Shown: positions 6,696 to 14,936 of the stretch, in pieces
Position numbering within the stretch: the first letter of the stretch is position 1
How the letters are laid out: every line of letters begins with the position of its first letter
Assembly (NCBI GenBank): GCA_047017005.1
Contig: JBKXSZ010000025.1
Location: forward strand, 1-20,346
Direction of reading: 5' to 3'
Length of the DNA stretch: 20,346 bases
Source: JBKXSZ01 sp047017005
Lineage (GTDB): Bacteria > Bacillota > Clostridia > TANB77 > CAG-508
Made by a program: the position numbers and the translations under genes
Notes under the pieces: generated by a model
What the model saw: only the letters and a program-made list of their open reading frames with translations
Database searches by the model: none
Told to the model about the DNA's origin: nothing

Positions 6696-8129
6696 ATGAA
6701 GAATAAAGGAGTAAAAAGAATTATCTCTCTTGCTACCATATTTTCCTTTTTAGGAATAGTACTAACTTTTCCTGTATATGCATTAGGCCCCTCTAGTGAT
6801 GCCATATATCAAGGGATTGATGTTAGTAGATGGCAAGGATATATTGATTATCAGAGAGTAAAGCAAGCTGGGATAGAAGTGGTATATATAAAAGCGTCTG
6901 AAGGAACTTCCTATGTAGACCCATATTTAGAAACAAACTATATAAATGCGAAAGCAAATGGATTAAAGGTGGGATTTTATCATTATGTAAGAGCAAGAAG
7001 TGAAGCAGCAGCCAGACAGGAAGCAGACCATTTTGCAAATACCATTGCAGGAAAAGAAGTAGATTGCAGATTGGCAATGGACTTTGAAAGTTTTGGTAAT
7101 TTATCTAATGTGCAAATTAATAATATTGCAGAAGCTTTTTTAAAACGATTAGGAGAAGTTACAGGAAAAGAGTTAGTTATCTATAGTAATACAAATGATG
7201 CAAGGACAGTGTTTAGTGAAGAGCTAGCGAATAATTATCCTTTATGGATAGCACAATATGGAACAGAAGAGCCAAATGATAATGGAAAATGGAGTAGCTG
7301 GATAGGATTTCAATATACAAGTACAGGCATTATAGCTGGTATTAATGGATATGTGGATAGAAATAAATTTACAGAACAAATCTTTTTAGAAAATAGTGGA
7401 CAAATACCAACGCCAATAGAACCACCAGATGAAAATGAGGATGAAAATAATGAACAAACCATTACATATATCGTAAAAAGAGGAGATACGTTATCACAAA
7501 TAGCTGTAAGATATGGAACAACAGTAAATACATTAGTAAGATTAAATGACATAATAAATCCAAATCGAATTTATGTGGGTCAAAGATTAACCATACCAGG
7601 AAGAAATAGCGGAAGTAGTAATGTAACATATGTCATAAAAAGAGGAGATACGTTATCACAAATAGCTGTAAGATATGGAACAACAGTAAATACATTAGTA
7701 AGATTAAATGACATAATAAATCCAAATCGAATTTATGTGGGTCAAAGATTAACCATACCAGGAAGAAATAGCGGAAGTAGTAATGTAACATATGTCATAA
7801 AAAGAGGAGATACATTATCACAAATAGCTGCAAGATACGGAACAACAGTAAATACTTTAGCAAGATTAAATAATATACGAAATATAAATTTAATTTACGC
7901 TGGTCAAATATTATCTATACCAAGTAATTCTAGTAATGCATATCAGGAAGAATTACATGATTGTGGCCATACTTTATACACGGTAAAATATAAAGACACT
8001 TTAACAGCAATTGCCAGAAAATACAATGTAACAGTAGATTCTATTGTAAGTTTAAATCAAATAGCAAATCCAAATATGATTTACGTAGGACAAATACTTC
8101 GTATTGAATGTAAATGTGTATGTAATTAA
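6696..8129 (+). CDS. Secreted GH25 lysozyme with four LysM repeats
   Basis: This 477-residue exported muramidase probably cuts the producer's own or another cell's peptidoglycan. A signal peptide (basic start, hydrophobic 10-28, likely cleavage near VYA-LG) precedes a GH25 barrel (about 37-232). That domain has DVSRWQG with Asp42, AMDFES with Asp129 and Glu131 in the catalytic DxE position, LWIAQYG, and a closing FQYTSTGI..VDRN segment. After an acidic Pro-rich linker (about 235-255) come four LysM modules, the first three on a 54-residue period from Thr257. The fourth is divergent and is flanked by cysteines, with a Cys-rich C-terminal tail ECKCVCN, which is unusual for a secreted lysozyme. 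The ATG follows AGAGAGGAAG. It looks monocistronic. A prophage endolysin is less likely, because it has a signal peptide and no phage neighbours. Confidence 0.93.
   Translation: MKNKGVKRIISLATIFSFLGIVLTFPVYALGPSSDAIYQGIDVSRWQGYIDYQRVKQAGIEVVYIKASEGTSYVDPYLETNYINAKANGLKVGFYHYVRARSEAAARQEADHFANTIAGKEVDCRLAMDFESFGNLSNVQINNIAEAFLKRLGEVTGKELVIYSNTNDARTVFSEELANNYPLWIAQYGTEEPNDNGKWSSWIGFQYTSTGIIAGINGYVDRNKFTEQIFLENSGQIPTPIEPPDENEDENNEQTITYIVKRGDTLSQIAVRYGTTVNTLVRLNDIINPNRIYVGQRLTIPGRNSGSSNVTYVIKRGDTLSQIAVRYGTTVNTLVRLNDIINPNRIYVGQRLTIPGRNSGSSNVTYVIKRGDTLSQIAARYGTTVNTLARLNNIRNINLIYAGQILSIPSNSSNAYQEELHDCGHTLYTVKYKDTLTAIARKYNVTVDSIVSLNQIANPNMIYVGQILRIECKCVCN
7464..7949 (+). repeat. Tandem 162-bp LysM-coding repeats
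   Basis: Three in-frame units begin at 7464, 7626 and 7788, each 162 bp (54 codons). By eye units 1 and 2 differ only in the first few codons (ATCGTA against GTCATA) and are identical for the following 150 or so bases. Unit 3 keeps the same start as unit 2 but has diverged, most strongly in its second half. Two near-perfect copies of this length are expected to recombine, so the number of LysM modules may vary between strains. Confidence 0.92.
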
Positions 8130-8178
8130 AAAAGAAAGAGAATTATCATTTTAAATTTAGATAATTCTCTTCTTTCTA
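8129..8178 (+). terminator. Terminator after the lysozyme gene
   Basis: GAGAATTATC at 8138-8147 pairs perfectly with GATAATTCTC at 8160-8169. Flanking A-rich and T-rich arms extend the stem imperfectly. It starts directly after the stop codon. Confidence 0.75.
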
Positions 8179-8213
8179 TTCCTAAAGGAATAAAAAAACT
8201 TCTCTATATTTGG

Positions 8214-8242
8214 TTGTAAAATTAATAAAAAAATGATAAGAT
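8214..8242 (+). promoter_or_regulatory. Promoter of the pilin-like/murB/yvcK unit
   Basis: TTGTAA at 8214-8219 and TAAGAT at 8237-8242 are 17 bp apart, with TGA directly before the -10 (extended TGn). The start would lie near 8249, about 30 bases before the first gene. No terminator is visible until after gpr, so it may drive a long transcript. Confidence 0.65.
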
Positions 8243-8279
8243 TTAACAGAGAAAAAAGCCTAAATACAAAGGAGAAAAT

Positions 8280-8756
8280 ATGGAAAAGATAAGGAAAATA
8301 AAAGAAATAAAATATACAAAAGGAATTACCATGGTAGCATTAGTTATCACTATTATTATGCTACTTATTTTAACATCTGTTACTTTATATGTAGGAACAG
8401 ACCAAATTCAAAAAGCAGAAGATAATAAATTGTTAACGGAATTAGGAATGGTACAACATGCAGTATTAGAGCAATATTCGAAATATACCATGACAAAAGT
8501 AGAAGCGGATTTAGTAGGAACTCCTGTAGAGGCAAGTGAATTAACAGCTATTTCCGCAGAATTAAATATTACTTTTGTTATGAGAGATGGATATTATAAA
8601 GTAACTCCAGAAAATGCTGTTAACATGGGGATTAAGGATGCAGAAGATACTTATATTGTAAACTATAAAACTGGAGAAGTATTAAATCTTACAAAGAAAA
8701 AGACAAAATCAGGGCAAGTTCTATATCAAAAGGCAATAAGCCAAGTTCAATCATAG
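8280..8756 (+). CDS. Prepilin-type (type IV pilin-like) membrane protein
   Basis: This 158-residue protein has a prepilin-type N-terminus: a basic leader of 15 residues ending KG, then ITMVALVITI and a hydrophobic helix at about 16-38. A prepilin peptidase would cut after Gly15. Position +5, normally the conserved Glu of true pilins, is Ala20. The remainder (40-158) is soluble, with a possible coiled start (QIQKAEDNKLLTELG) and a short beta-rich C-terminal region (DTYIVNYKTGEVL). It has no cysteines. The ATG follows AAAGGAGAA. Only 13 bases separate it from murB. No pilin assembly genes (peptidase, ATPase, inner membrane platform) lie in the window, so its function as a pilin or pseudopilin is inferred only from the leader. 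Confidence 0.75.
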   Translation: MEKIRKIKEIKYTKGITMVALVITIIMLLILTSVTLYVGTDQIQKAEDNKLLTELGMVQHAVLEQYSKYTMTKVEADLVGTPVEASELTAISAELNITFVMRDGYYKVTPENAVNMGIKDAEDTYIVNYKTGEVLNLTKKKTKSGQVLYQKAISQVQS

Positions 8757-8769
8757 AGGATGTGAAAAA

Positions 8770-9690
8770 GTGAAAGAGAACCTAGGAAAGAAATTAAATC
8801 AAATTTTACCTGCAGAACAAATCTTAGAAGATGAACCAATGTGGAAACATACTACTTTTAAAATTGGAGGACCGGCTGATTTCTTTGTTATTGCCAAAAC
8901 AAAGGATGAAGTAGAAAAAGTTGTAAAAATAGCAAAAGAAGAGAAAATACCATTTGTAATTATGGGAAATGGTAGTAATATCTTGGTTACAGATAAGGGA
9001 ATACGAGGAATTGTTCTGAAAATAGCAATACAAGAAATGATATTAGAAAAAAGAGAAGGAGACACTTATTTCTATACAGTTGGTGCAGGATATCCAATCA
9101 TAAAGGCGTCTTATGAGGCACTAAAAAATAGTCTTACTGGATTAGAATTTGCAAGTGGTATTCCCGGTACAATAGGAGGGGCCGTTCGTATGAATGCAGG
9201 AGCCTACGGACATGAAATTAAGGAAATACTAGTAGAGGCAACATATTTAGATGAAGAGGGAAAGATACAAACCATATCAGCAGAAGAGCAAGAACTTTCT
9301 TATCGTCATAGTATATTCTGTCTAAAAGATTGGATAATTCTTTCTACTAAGATAGCTCTAAAAAAAGGAAATATAGAAGAAATTAAGCAAGTAATGGAAC
9401 AGAATAGTACATCCAGAAAAGCAAAACAACCAATAGATAAACCAAGTGCAGGAAGCACATTTAAAAGAGGAGAAGGATATATAACAGCAGCCCTTATCGA
9501 CCAATGTGGATTAAAAGGATATACAGTAGGAGGAGCTTCTATTTCCAGACTTCATGCAGGATTTGTAGTAAATAACGGAAATGCTACAGCAGAAGATGTA
9601 TTAGCTGTTATTCAACATACAAAAGAAACCGTTAAGAAAACATTTGATAAAGATATTCAATTAGAAATTGAGATAATAGGTGAAAAATAG
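8770..9690 (+). CDS. murB: UDP-N-acetylenolpyruvoylglucosamine reductase MurB
   Basis: This 306-residue cytoplasmic flavoenzyme uses NADPH to reduce UDP-GlcNAc-enolpyruvate to UDP-MurNAc, the second committed step of peptidoglycan precursor synthesis. FAD-binding motifs are visible: TTFKIGGPADF (about 30-40), MGNGSNILV, and ASGIPGTIGGAVRMNAGAYG. SYRHSIF carries the substrate-binding Tyr-Arg. The proton donor is Ser229 in SAGSTFKR, and a C-terminal Glu lies in LEIEIIGE. The compact length and the lack of the long Tyr loop fit type II MurB, the Gram-positive form. The start is GTG at 8770, nine bases after AGAGGA; no ATG is better placed. It is followed by the yvcK-like gene 47 bases later, and the murB-yvcK association is common in Clostridia. 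Confidence 0.97.
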   Translation: MKENLGKKLNQILPAEQILEDEPMWKHTTFKIGGPADFFVIAKTKDEVEKVVKIAKEEKIPFVIMGNGSNILVTDKGIRGIVLKIAIQEMILEKREGDTYFYTVGAGYPIIKASYEALKNSLTGLEFASGIPGTIGGAVRMNAGAYGHEIKEILVEATYLDEEGKIQTISAEEQELSYRHSIFCLKDWIILSTKIALKKGNIEEIKQVMEQNSTSRKAKQPIDKPSAGSTFKRGEGYITAALIDQCGLKGYTVGGASISRLHAGFVVNNGNATAEDVLAVIQHTKETVKKTFDKDIQLEIEIIGEK

Positions 9691-9737
9691 AAAAAACAGA
9701 AAATATATCATAAAGAAAGAGTGAAAGGAAGAGAAAA

Positions 9738-11306
9738 ATGAAAGGTTTTTTAGAATGGTTTAAAGGAAAAGCAAAAATGAAAAGATGGATGCTATTGATT
9801 CTGGTAGGGATTGTTTTAGCATGTTTAGGAATTGCAGAGTTAATGGTAGCAAAAGAACTTTCTTTTTTTGAAGTAGGAAAAGTAATATTATCTTTTGTTA
9901 TAGGTTTTACGTGCATTATATTAGGTTTAGTATTTAGCCAAAAAAGAGTATTAGAAGTATTAATTGAAAATACGGATGAAAGATTAAGCGAAAACAGAAA
10001 AACAGCAAATGTAAATAATTTAATTTTTAACAAAAAGGTATATCATCAAGGACCAAATGTAGTTGTAATTGGAGGAGGTTCAGGTTTAAATACTGTTTTA
10101 CAAGGGTTAAAAGGTTATACAGATAATATCACAGCAATCGTTACTATATCAGATTATGGAAAACTACCAACGAGTTCACGTAAACAGCTAGAAATGTTAC
10201 CTTTAGATGATATTAAAGACAGCATCGTTTCACTAGCAAATGACGAAGAATCTATGCGCAATTTATTTGATTACGAATTTCAAGAAGGAAGATTAAAAAA
10301 CTTATCTTTCGGTGACATCTATATGTTAGCCATGAAAGATGTAAACAAAGACTTCTCTAGTTCAGTGGAAAAAAGTAGTAATATCTTAAATATGACAGGA
10401 AAGGTATTGCCAGTTACTTTAGATGAAGTAAAAATATGTGCTGAATTAAAAGATGGAACAATAGTAGAAGAAAAAGATAAAATCCCAGAAATGGTATATA
10501 ACAAGATAACCAAAATTAATCGTATTTTTATTACACCATCCAATTGTAAACCAGCACCAGGAGTTATTGAAGCTATTCAAAAAGCTGATGCTATTGTTAT
10601 AGGACCAGGAAGTTTATATACCAACGTTATTCCAAATTTATTAGTACCAGGTGTAGCAAAAGCCATTAAAGAAAATAAAGGATTAAAAATCTATGTATCT
10701 AATATTATGACAGAGCCAGGACAAACCGATAGCTATACGGTAACGGACCATATCAATGCCATTTTAGAACATAGTGGCTCTGGTGTTATTAATTATTGCA
10801 TTTATGATACAGGAGAAGTTGTACCAGAATTTATAAAGAAATATAACCAAGAAGGTGCAGAACTAGTAGAACAAGATGTAAAAAAACTAGAAGAAAAGGG
10901 AATCTATTTACTACAAAGAAACCTATCTTACATATCAGAAGACGGATATATCAGACATAATCCAAATGCAGTAGCAGCAGCTGTTATTGAACTAATTTGT
11001 GATGATCTTCGTTTTAAAGACCAAAAGAGTGACCCACAATATGTGATGTTGAATTCAAAATTAAAAGATGAAAAGAAATTAAATAAATTAGTGAAGAAGA
11101 CAGCACCTAAGAAAAGAACAAAGAAAAAAGAAGAAAAGAAAGATAGAACAAAGAAGAATAGTAAATTCTATAGCAAATATAGCGAGAGAATCGAGTCTAT
11201 CCAGACAAGTGACCATAAAAGAGAGGAAAATAAAAATAAAGCTGAGGGAGCAAAAATACTAAAACAGAAATTAGAAGAAAAAGAAGAAAACAAAGCAAAG
11301 AAATAG
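9738..11306 (+). CDS. yvcK: YvcK/CofD-like gluconeogenesis factor, membrane-anchored and extended
   Basis: This 522-residue protein belongs to the YvcK/CofD fold. In Bacillus YvcK binds UDP-GlcNAc and is needed for growth and wall shape on gluconeogenic carbon. The core (about 105-430) has VVVIGGGSGLNTVL, an MLPLDDIKDSIVSLA segment, KADAIVIGPGSLYTN, and NIMTEPGQT. Three points are unusual. Two hydrophobic helices (about 16-36 and 44-66) precede the core, whereas Bacillus YvcK is about 317 residues and soluble. The loop usually read as DDGGSSG is here DYGKLPTSS (from Asp139). The last 80 or so residues are a Lys/Glu-rich tail. Its usual partners rapZ (yvcJ) and whiA are not beside it; the neighbours are murB and a glycogen debranching enzyme. 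The ATG follows AAAGGAAGAG. Confidence 0.87.
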   Translation: MKGFLEWFKGKAKMKRWMLLILVGIVLACLGIAELMVAKELSFFEVGKVILSFVIGFTCIILGLVFSQKRVLEVLIENTDERLSENRKTANVNNLIFNKKVYHQGPNVVVIGGGSGLNTVLQGLKGYTDNITAIVTISDYGKLPTSSRKQLEMLPLDDIKDSIVSLANDEESMRNLFDYEFQEGRLKNLSFGDIYMLAMKDVNKDFSSSVEKSSNILNMTGKVLPVTLDEVKICAELKDGTIVEEKDKIPEMVYNKITKINRIFITPSNCKPAPGVIEAIQKADAIVIGPGSLYTNVIPNLLVPGVAKAIKENKGLKIYVSNIMTEPGQTDSYTVTDHINAILEHSGSGVINYCIYDTGEVVPEFIKKYNQEGAELVEQDVKKLEEKGIYLLQRNLSYISEDGYIRHNPNAVAAAVIELICDDLRFKDQKSDPQYVMLNSKLKDEKKLNKLVKKTAPKKRTKKKEEKKDRTKKNSKFYSKYSERIESIQTSDHKREENKNKAEGAKILKQKLEEKEENKAKK

Positions 11307-11340
11307 AGAAAATACCATAGAATACAAAGGAGAAGAATTG

Positions 11341-13404
11341 ATGAGATTTACAAAAAGAGATTTAAGCTTAGAAAAAGGATTAGAAAAGGAATGGATTATT
11401 ACAAATGGAATTGGAGGATATAGTTCTTCTACGGTAATAGGTGCAAATACTAGAAAATATCATGGGCTATTAGTAGCACCCTTAACACCACCAGCAAGGA
11501 GATACGTAATCCTTTCAAAAGTAGATGAAAGCATTCAAATTGGACAAAACCATTATGATTTGTTTACCAATGTAGGGAAAAACTATATTTCACAAGGATA
11601 TCAATATTTAGAAAGCTTTGAAAAAGAATATTATCCTAAATTTACCTATCAAGTAGAAGATACGAAAATAGAAAAAACAATTTGTATGGTATATCCTAGA
11701 AATACTGTATGTGTTGGATATCATATTAAAAATGGAAAAGATAAAGCAAAACTTACTTTAGCACCAATTGTAAATTTTAGAGACTTCCATCAAGTAAATT
11801 ATCAACATGAATTCAAAGTAGAGCAAAAAATACAACAGAAGAAAGTAACGATTGTGCTAGATGAAAATTCTAGTACTCCATTTTATATGTATGCATCAGA
11901 GGGAGAATATATCAAACATGAAAACGATATCTTCCGTAATATGTTCTATATCGAAGAAGAAAAAAGAGGATTCTTAGCAGAAGAAAATCATGCAGTAGTT
12001 GGAAGATATGAAATTGAAGTAGGTCCAGAAGAGGAAAAAGAAATTACTTTTACATTTTCTTTAGAAGATAATATTGAATCCCTAAAGGCAAAAGAAGTAA
12101 ATCTTGCAGAAGAAAAAAGATTAAATAAAATTATTCAACAAACTGGTATATTAGAACCAAATCCAAATAAAAAGGAAAGTAAGAATACTAAAGAAAAACA
12201 AAAAGAAGATGAGTTATTAAAAGAATTTATCATTGCCACTGATAATTTTGTAGTATATAGGCCAAGCTTCCGCCTGCATACTTTAATTGCTGGATATCAT
12301 TGGTTTTTAGACTGGGGAAGAGATGCTTTTATTGCCTTTGAGGGACTTTTATTAGAAACAAAACGATTTGATATTGCAAAAGAAGTATTATTAACTTTTA
12401 CTCGAGATATAAAACAAGGGTTAGTACCCAACGGCTATTCTGGATATGACAATAGGCCACTATATAATAGTGTAGATGCTTCCCTTCTCCTTTTTGAACA
12501 AGTAAAAAAATATTTACAATATACACAAGATGATACCTTTGTTAAAGAAGTGATATATGAAAAATTACTAGATATTATAGACCAATATAAAAAGGGAATT
12601 GATTTAGATGATAATAATATCTATTTAGATAGAGATGGCTTAATTGTATCTGGGACAGAAACGACACAAAATACATGGATGGATGCAAAATATGGAGATA
12701 TTGCAGCAACTCCTAGAAATGGAAAAGCAGTAGAAATTAATAGTATGTGGTATAACGCTCTAAAAATAATGGAGGAGTTAGCGGGGAAGTATGAAACCAA
12801 AGTAAAAGCTCGTAAATATAAAAATATGGCAGAAAAGTGTAAAGCTTCTTTTCAGGACAAGTTCTATTGCGAAAAGAAAAAATGTCTATATGATGTACTA
12901 GGAGATAGTAAAATAAGACCAAATCAACTATTTAGTATTAGTTTAACGTATCCTGTTTTAGAACCAGATAGCAAAGAAGCAGATAGCATGATGGAAACGG
13001 TAAATAAAAAGTTATTAAATAAATATGGACTAAGAACATTAGCAAAAGGAGAAGAAGGTTATGTTGCAGTTTATGAGGGAGACGGATTTAAACGTGATAT
13101 GACGTATCATCAGGGAACAACTTGGCCATGGCTTTTAGGTGTTTATCTAAGTGCACTTGAAAATAGAATAAAGTTTGCAAGGACGAAAACAAAAAAAGAA
13201 AAATTAGAAATAGAAAGAAAAGAATTTATAGAAAAGATTTCAAGCAATTTTGAAAAAGCTTTTTATCAAGAAGGTGCAGTAGGAAGCATTAATGAAATTT
13301 ATGACTCTAAGATTCCCTATTTACCTAAAGGAGCAATTGCACAAGCTTGGAGTATATCAGAAGTATTCAAAATACTATTACAAAGAAAAAGAGGAAGAAA
13401 ATAA
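11341..13404 (+). CDS. Glycogen debranching enzyme, amylo-alpha-1,6-glucosidase (GH133)
   Basis: This 687-residue cytoplasmic enzyme removes alpha-1,6 branch stubs during glycogen breakdown. The N-terminal GDE_N beta domain (about 1-255) begins EWIITNGIGGYSSST and contains NTRKYHGLLVAP. A charged linker around 280-297 leads to the (alpha/alpha)6 barrel with YHWFLDWGRDAF (Asp324, Arg327 and Asp328 region), GTETTQNTWMDA, the HQGTTWPW motif at 590-597, and a final AQAWS. The length matches bacterial GH133 proteins. I chose ATG 11341, seven bases after AAAGGAG, over the in-frame TTG three bases upstream. One base separates its stop from the ruvC ATG. It pairs functionally with the branching enzyme at the right edge of the window. 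Confidence 0.93.
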   Translation: MRFTKRDLSLEKGLEKEWIITNGIGGYSSSTVIGANTRKYHGLLVAPLTPPARRYVILSKVDESIQIGQNHYDLFTNVGKNYISQGYQYLESFEKEYYPKFTYQVEDTKIEKTICMVYPRNTVCVGYHIKNGKDKAKLTLAPIVNFRDFHQVNYQHEFKVEQKIQQKKVTIVLDENSSTPFYMYASEGEYIKHENDIFRNMFYIEEEKRGFLAEENHAVVGRYEIEVGPEEEKEITFTFSLEDNIESLKAKEVNLAEEKRLNKIIQQTGILEPNPNKKESKNTKEKQKEDELLKEFIIATDNFVVYRPSFRLHTLIAGYHWFLDWGRDAFIAFEGLLLETKRFDIAKEVLLTFTRDIKQGLVPNGYSGYDNRPLYNSVDASLLLFEQVKKYLQYTQDDTFVKEVIYEKLLDIIDQYKKGIDLDDNNIYLDRDGLIVSGTETTQNTWMDAKYGDIAATPRNGKAVEINSMWYNALKIMEELAGKYETKVKARKYKNMAEKCKASFQDKFYCEKKKCLYDVLGDSKIRPNQLFSISLTYPVLEPDSKEADSMMETVNKKLLNKYGLRTLAKGEEGYVAVYEGDGFKRDMTYHQGTTWPWLLGVYLSALENRIKFARTKTKKEKLEIERKEFIEKISSNFEKAFYQEGAVGSINEIYDSKIPYLPKGAIAQAWSISEVFKILLQRKRGRK

Positions 13405-13405
13405 A

Positions 13406-13892
13406 ATGAGAATATTAGGAATTGACCCAGGATTTGCGATTACCCGGATATAGTATTATTGACTATATTGGAAATCGATTCAAATTAATAACATCAGGAG
13501 CAATTTTAACAGAAGCTCATACTTCTTTTCCATCAAGAATTGAAAAGATATATCGAGATTTAGAAGAAATTATTAAAACATATGAGCCAGATGCGATGTC
13601 TATAGAAGAATTATTTTTTAACAACAATGCTAGAACAGCAATTAATGTAGCACAAGCAAGGGGAGTTATTTTAATAGTAGCAAGATTAAATAATGTAGAT
13701 ACGTATGAATATACTCCACTACAAGTAAAACAAGCAGTAGTAGGTTATGGAAGAGCAGATAAGATGCAAGTACAAAGAATGGTAAAGACAATTTTACATG
13801 CAGAAACACTACCTAAATTAGATGATATCACAGATAGTATGGCAATTGCAATTTGTCATGCGCATTCTGCCAAATTCTCAGAAAAACTATAA
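13406..13892 (+). pseudogene. ruvC: RuvC Holliday-junction endonuclease with a one-base frameshift
   Basis: The gene starts at ATG 13406, one base after the previous stop, with MRILGIDPGFAIT containing catalytic Asp7. After codon 13 the run ACCCGG at 13442-13447 has one C too many. In the present frame a TAG follows three codons later, whereas skipping one C gives GYSIIDYIGNRF and then a normal RuvC to the TAA at 13890. The rest carries the catalytic SIEELFF Glu and the C-terminal DDITDSMAIA acidic pair. Repaired length is 161 residues, standard for RuvC, which resolves Holliday junctions with RuvAB. A frame beginning at TTG 13422 exists but lacks the first catalytic Asp and has a foreign start. 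Sequencing error, a real mutation and ribosomal slippage are all possible. ruvA and ruvB are not adjacent. Confidence 0.85.
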
Positions 13893-13910
13893 AGGGGAGA
13901 GAATAAATAG

Positions 13911-14936
13911 ATGAAAATGACAGTAGAAGCATTAGAAAAAGAATTAAATACTGGAAAACTAAAAAGTCTCTATTTTCTATACGGAGAAGAAAGCTATTTA
14001 TTAGAAAATGCAGTCAAAAAAATAAAAAAACAATTTGGAGAAATGGTCGCTGGAATTAACTATATTGTAATTGATGAAACAAACTTAGAAGAAATAATCC
14101 CCAATTTAGAGACACCGGCATTTGGATATGAAAAGAAAATGTTAGTGATAAAAAATAGCGGGTTATTAAAAAAAGATGGAAAAAAGAAAAACACAAGATT
14201 AGAGCAAATAAGAGAAAAAGTAAGTTCCTATTTGATAGAAAATAAAGAAGAAATAGAAAATTATGATATTCTTCTTTTTATTGAGGATGAAGCGGGAAGT
14301 AATAAATTAACGAAAACAATAGAAGAAGTAGGAGTAAGTTGCAATTTTGAAAGACAAAAACCACAACAATTAGCAAAAAGACTAAGAGCAATATGTCAAG
14401 CTTACCATGTAACAATAGAAGACAGAACCATAAACTATTTTTTAGAATGCTGTGGAACTAACATGCAAGATTTAATAAATGAAATCCGAAAGTTAATTGA
14501 ATATGCAGGTAAGGGAGGAAAAATAACCAAAGAAGCTATTGATAAACTAGCAACTAAACAAATAGAAGCCATTATATTTGACCTAACAGATAATTTAGGA
14601 AAGAAAAAAATAAAAGAAGCACAAGAAGTGTTAAAAAATTTAATATTGGCAAAAGAGCCAATTCAAAAAATACTAATTACACTGTATAATCATTTCAAGA
14701 AGCTATACTTTATAAAACTTGCAGATAAATATAATAAAAATATTGCAGAATCAATAAAATTAAAACCAAATCAAATGTTTTTGGTAAATAAATATAAAAT
14801 GCAAGCAGGATATTTTAAAGAAAAAGAACTACGAAAATTATTAACGGAATTGAGCGAATTGGATAGTAACTATAAAATAGGATTAATAGACCTGCAAGTG
14901 GGATTAGAAGCAATATTATGTTGTTATTGTTCATAA
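13911..14936 (+). CDS. holA: DNA polymerase III delta subunit (clamp loader)
   Basis: This 341-residue protein is the delta subunit that opens the beta sliding clamp in the clamp-loader complex. The N-terminal domain has the typical LYFLYGEESYLLE (about 20-32), followed by the NYIVIDETN region and an FGYEKKMLVIKN strand. The middle (about 155-210) contains the lid-like helices with ECCGTNMQDLINEIRKL. The C-terminal helical collar domain (about 225-335) contains an LILAKEPIQKILITLYNH helix. The protein ends in a Cys-rich CCYCS. The ATG at 13911 follows AAAGGGGAGAG at 11-base spacing and is preferred to the ATG two codons later. It lies 18 bases after ruvC, and gpr follows after a 190-base gap. 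Confidence 0.93.
   Translation: MKMTVEALEKELNTGKLKSLYFLYGEESYLLENAVKKIKKQFGEMVAGINYIVIDETNLEEIIPNLETPAFGYEKKMLVIKNSGLLKKDGKKKNTRLEQIREKVSSYLIENKEEIENYDILLFIEDEAGSNKLTKTIEEVGVSCNFERQKPQQLAKRLRAICQAYHVTIEDRTINYFLECCGTNMQDLINEIRKLIEYAGKGGKITKEAIDKLATKQIEAIIFDLTDNLGKKKIKEAQEVLKNLILAKEPIQKILITLYNHFKKLYFIKLADKYNKNIAESIKLKPNQMFLVNKYKMQAGYFKEKELRKLLTELSELDSNYKIGLIDLQVGLEAILCCYCS

Noticed and set aside
6696..8129. Lysozyme as a prophage endolysin
   Set aside because: It has a signal peptide and multiple LysM units, and no holin or phage structural genes are nearby.
13422..13892. 156-residue RuvC starting at TTG 13422
   Set aside because: The first ten residues do not resemble RuvC, while the overlapping frame from ATG 13406 supplies the true N-terminus with the catalytic Asp.
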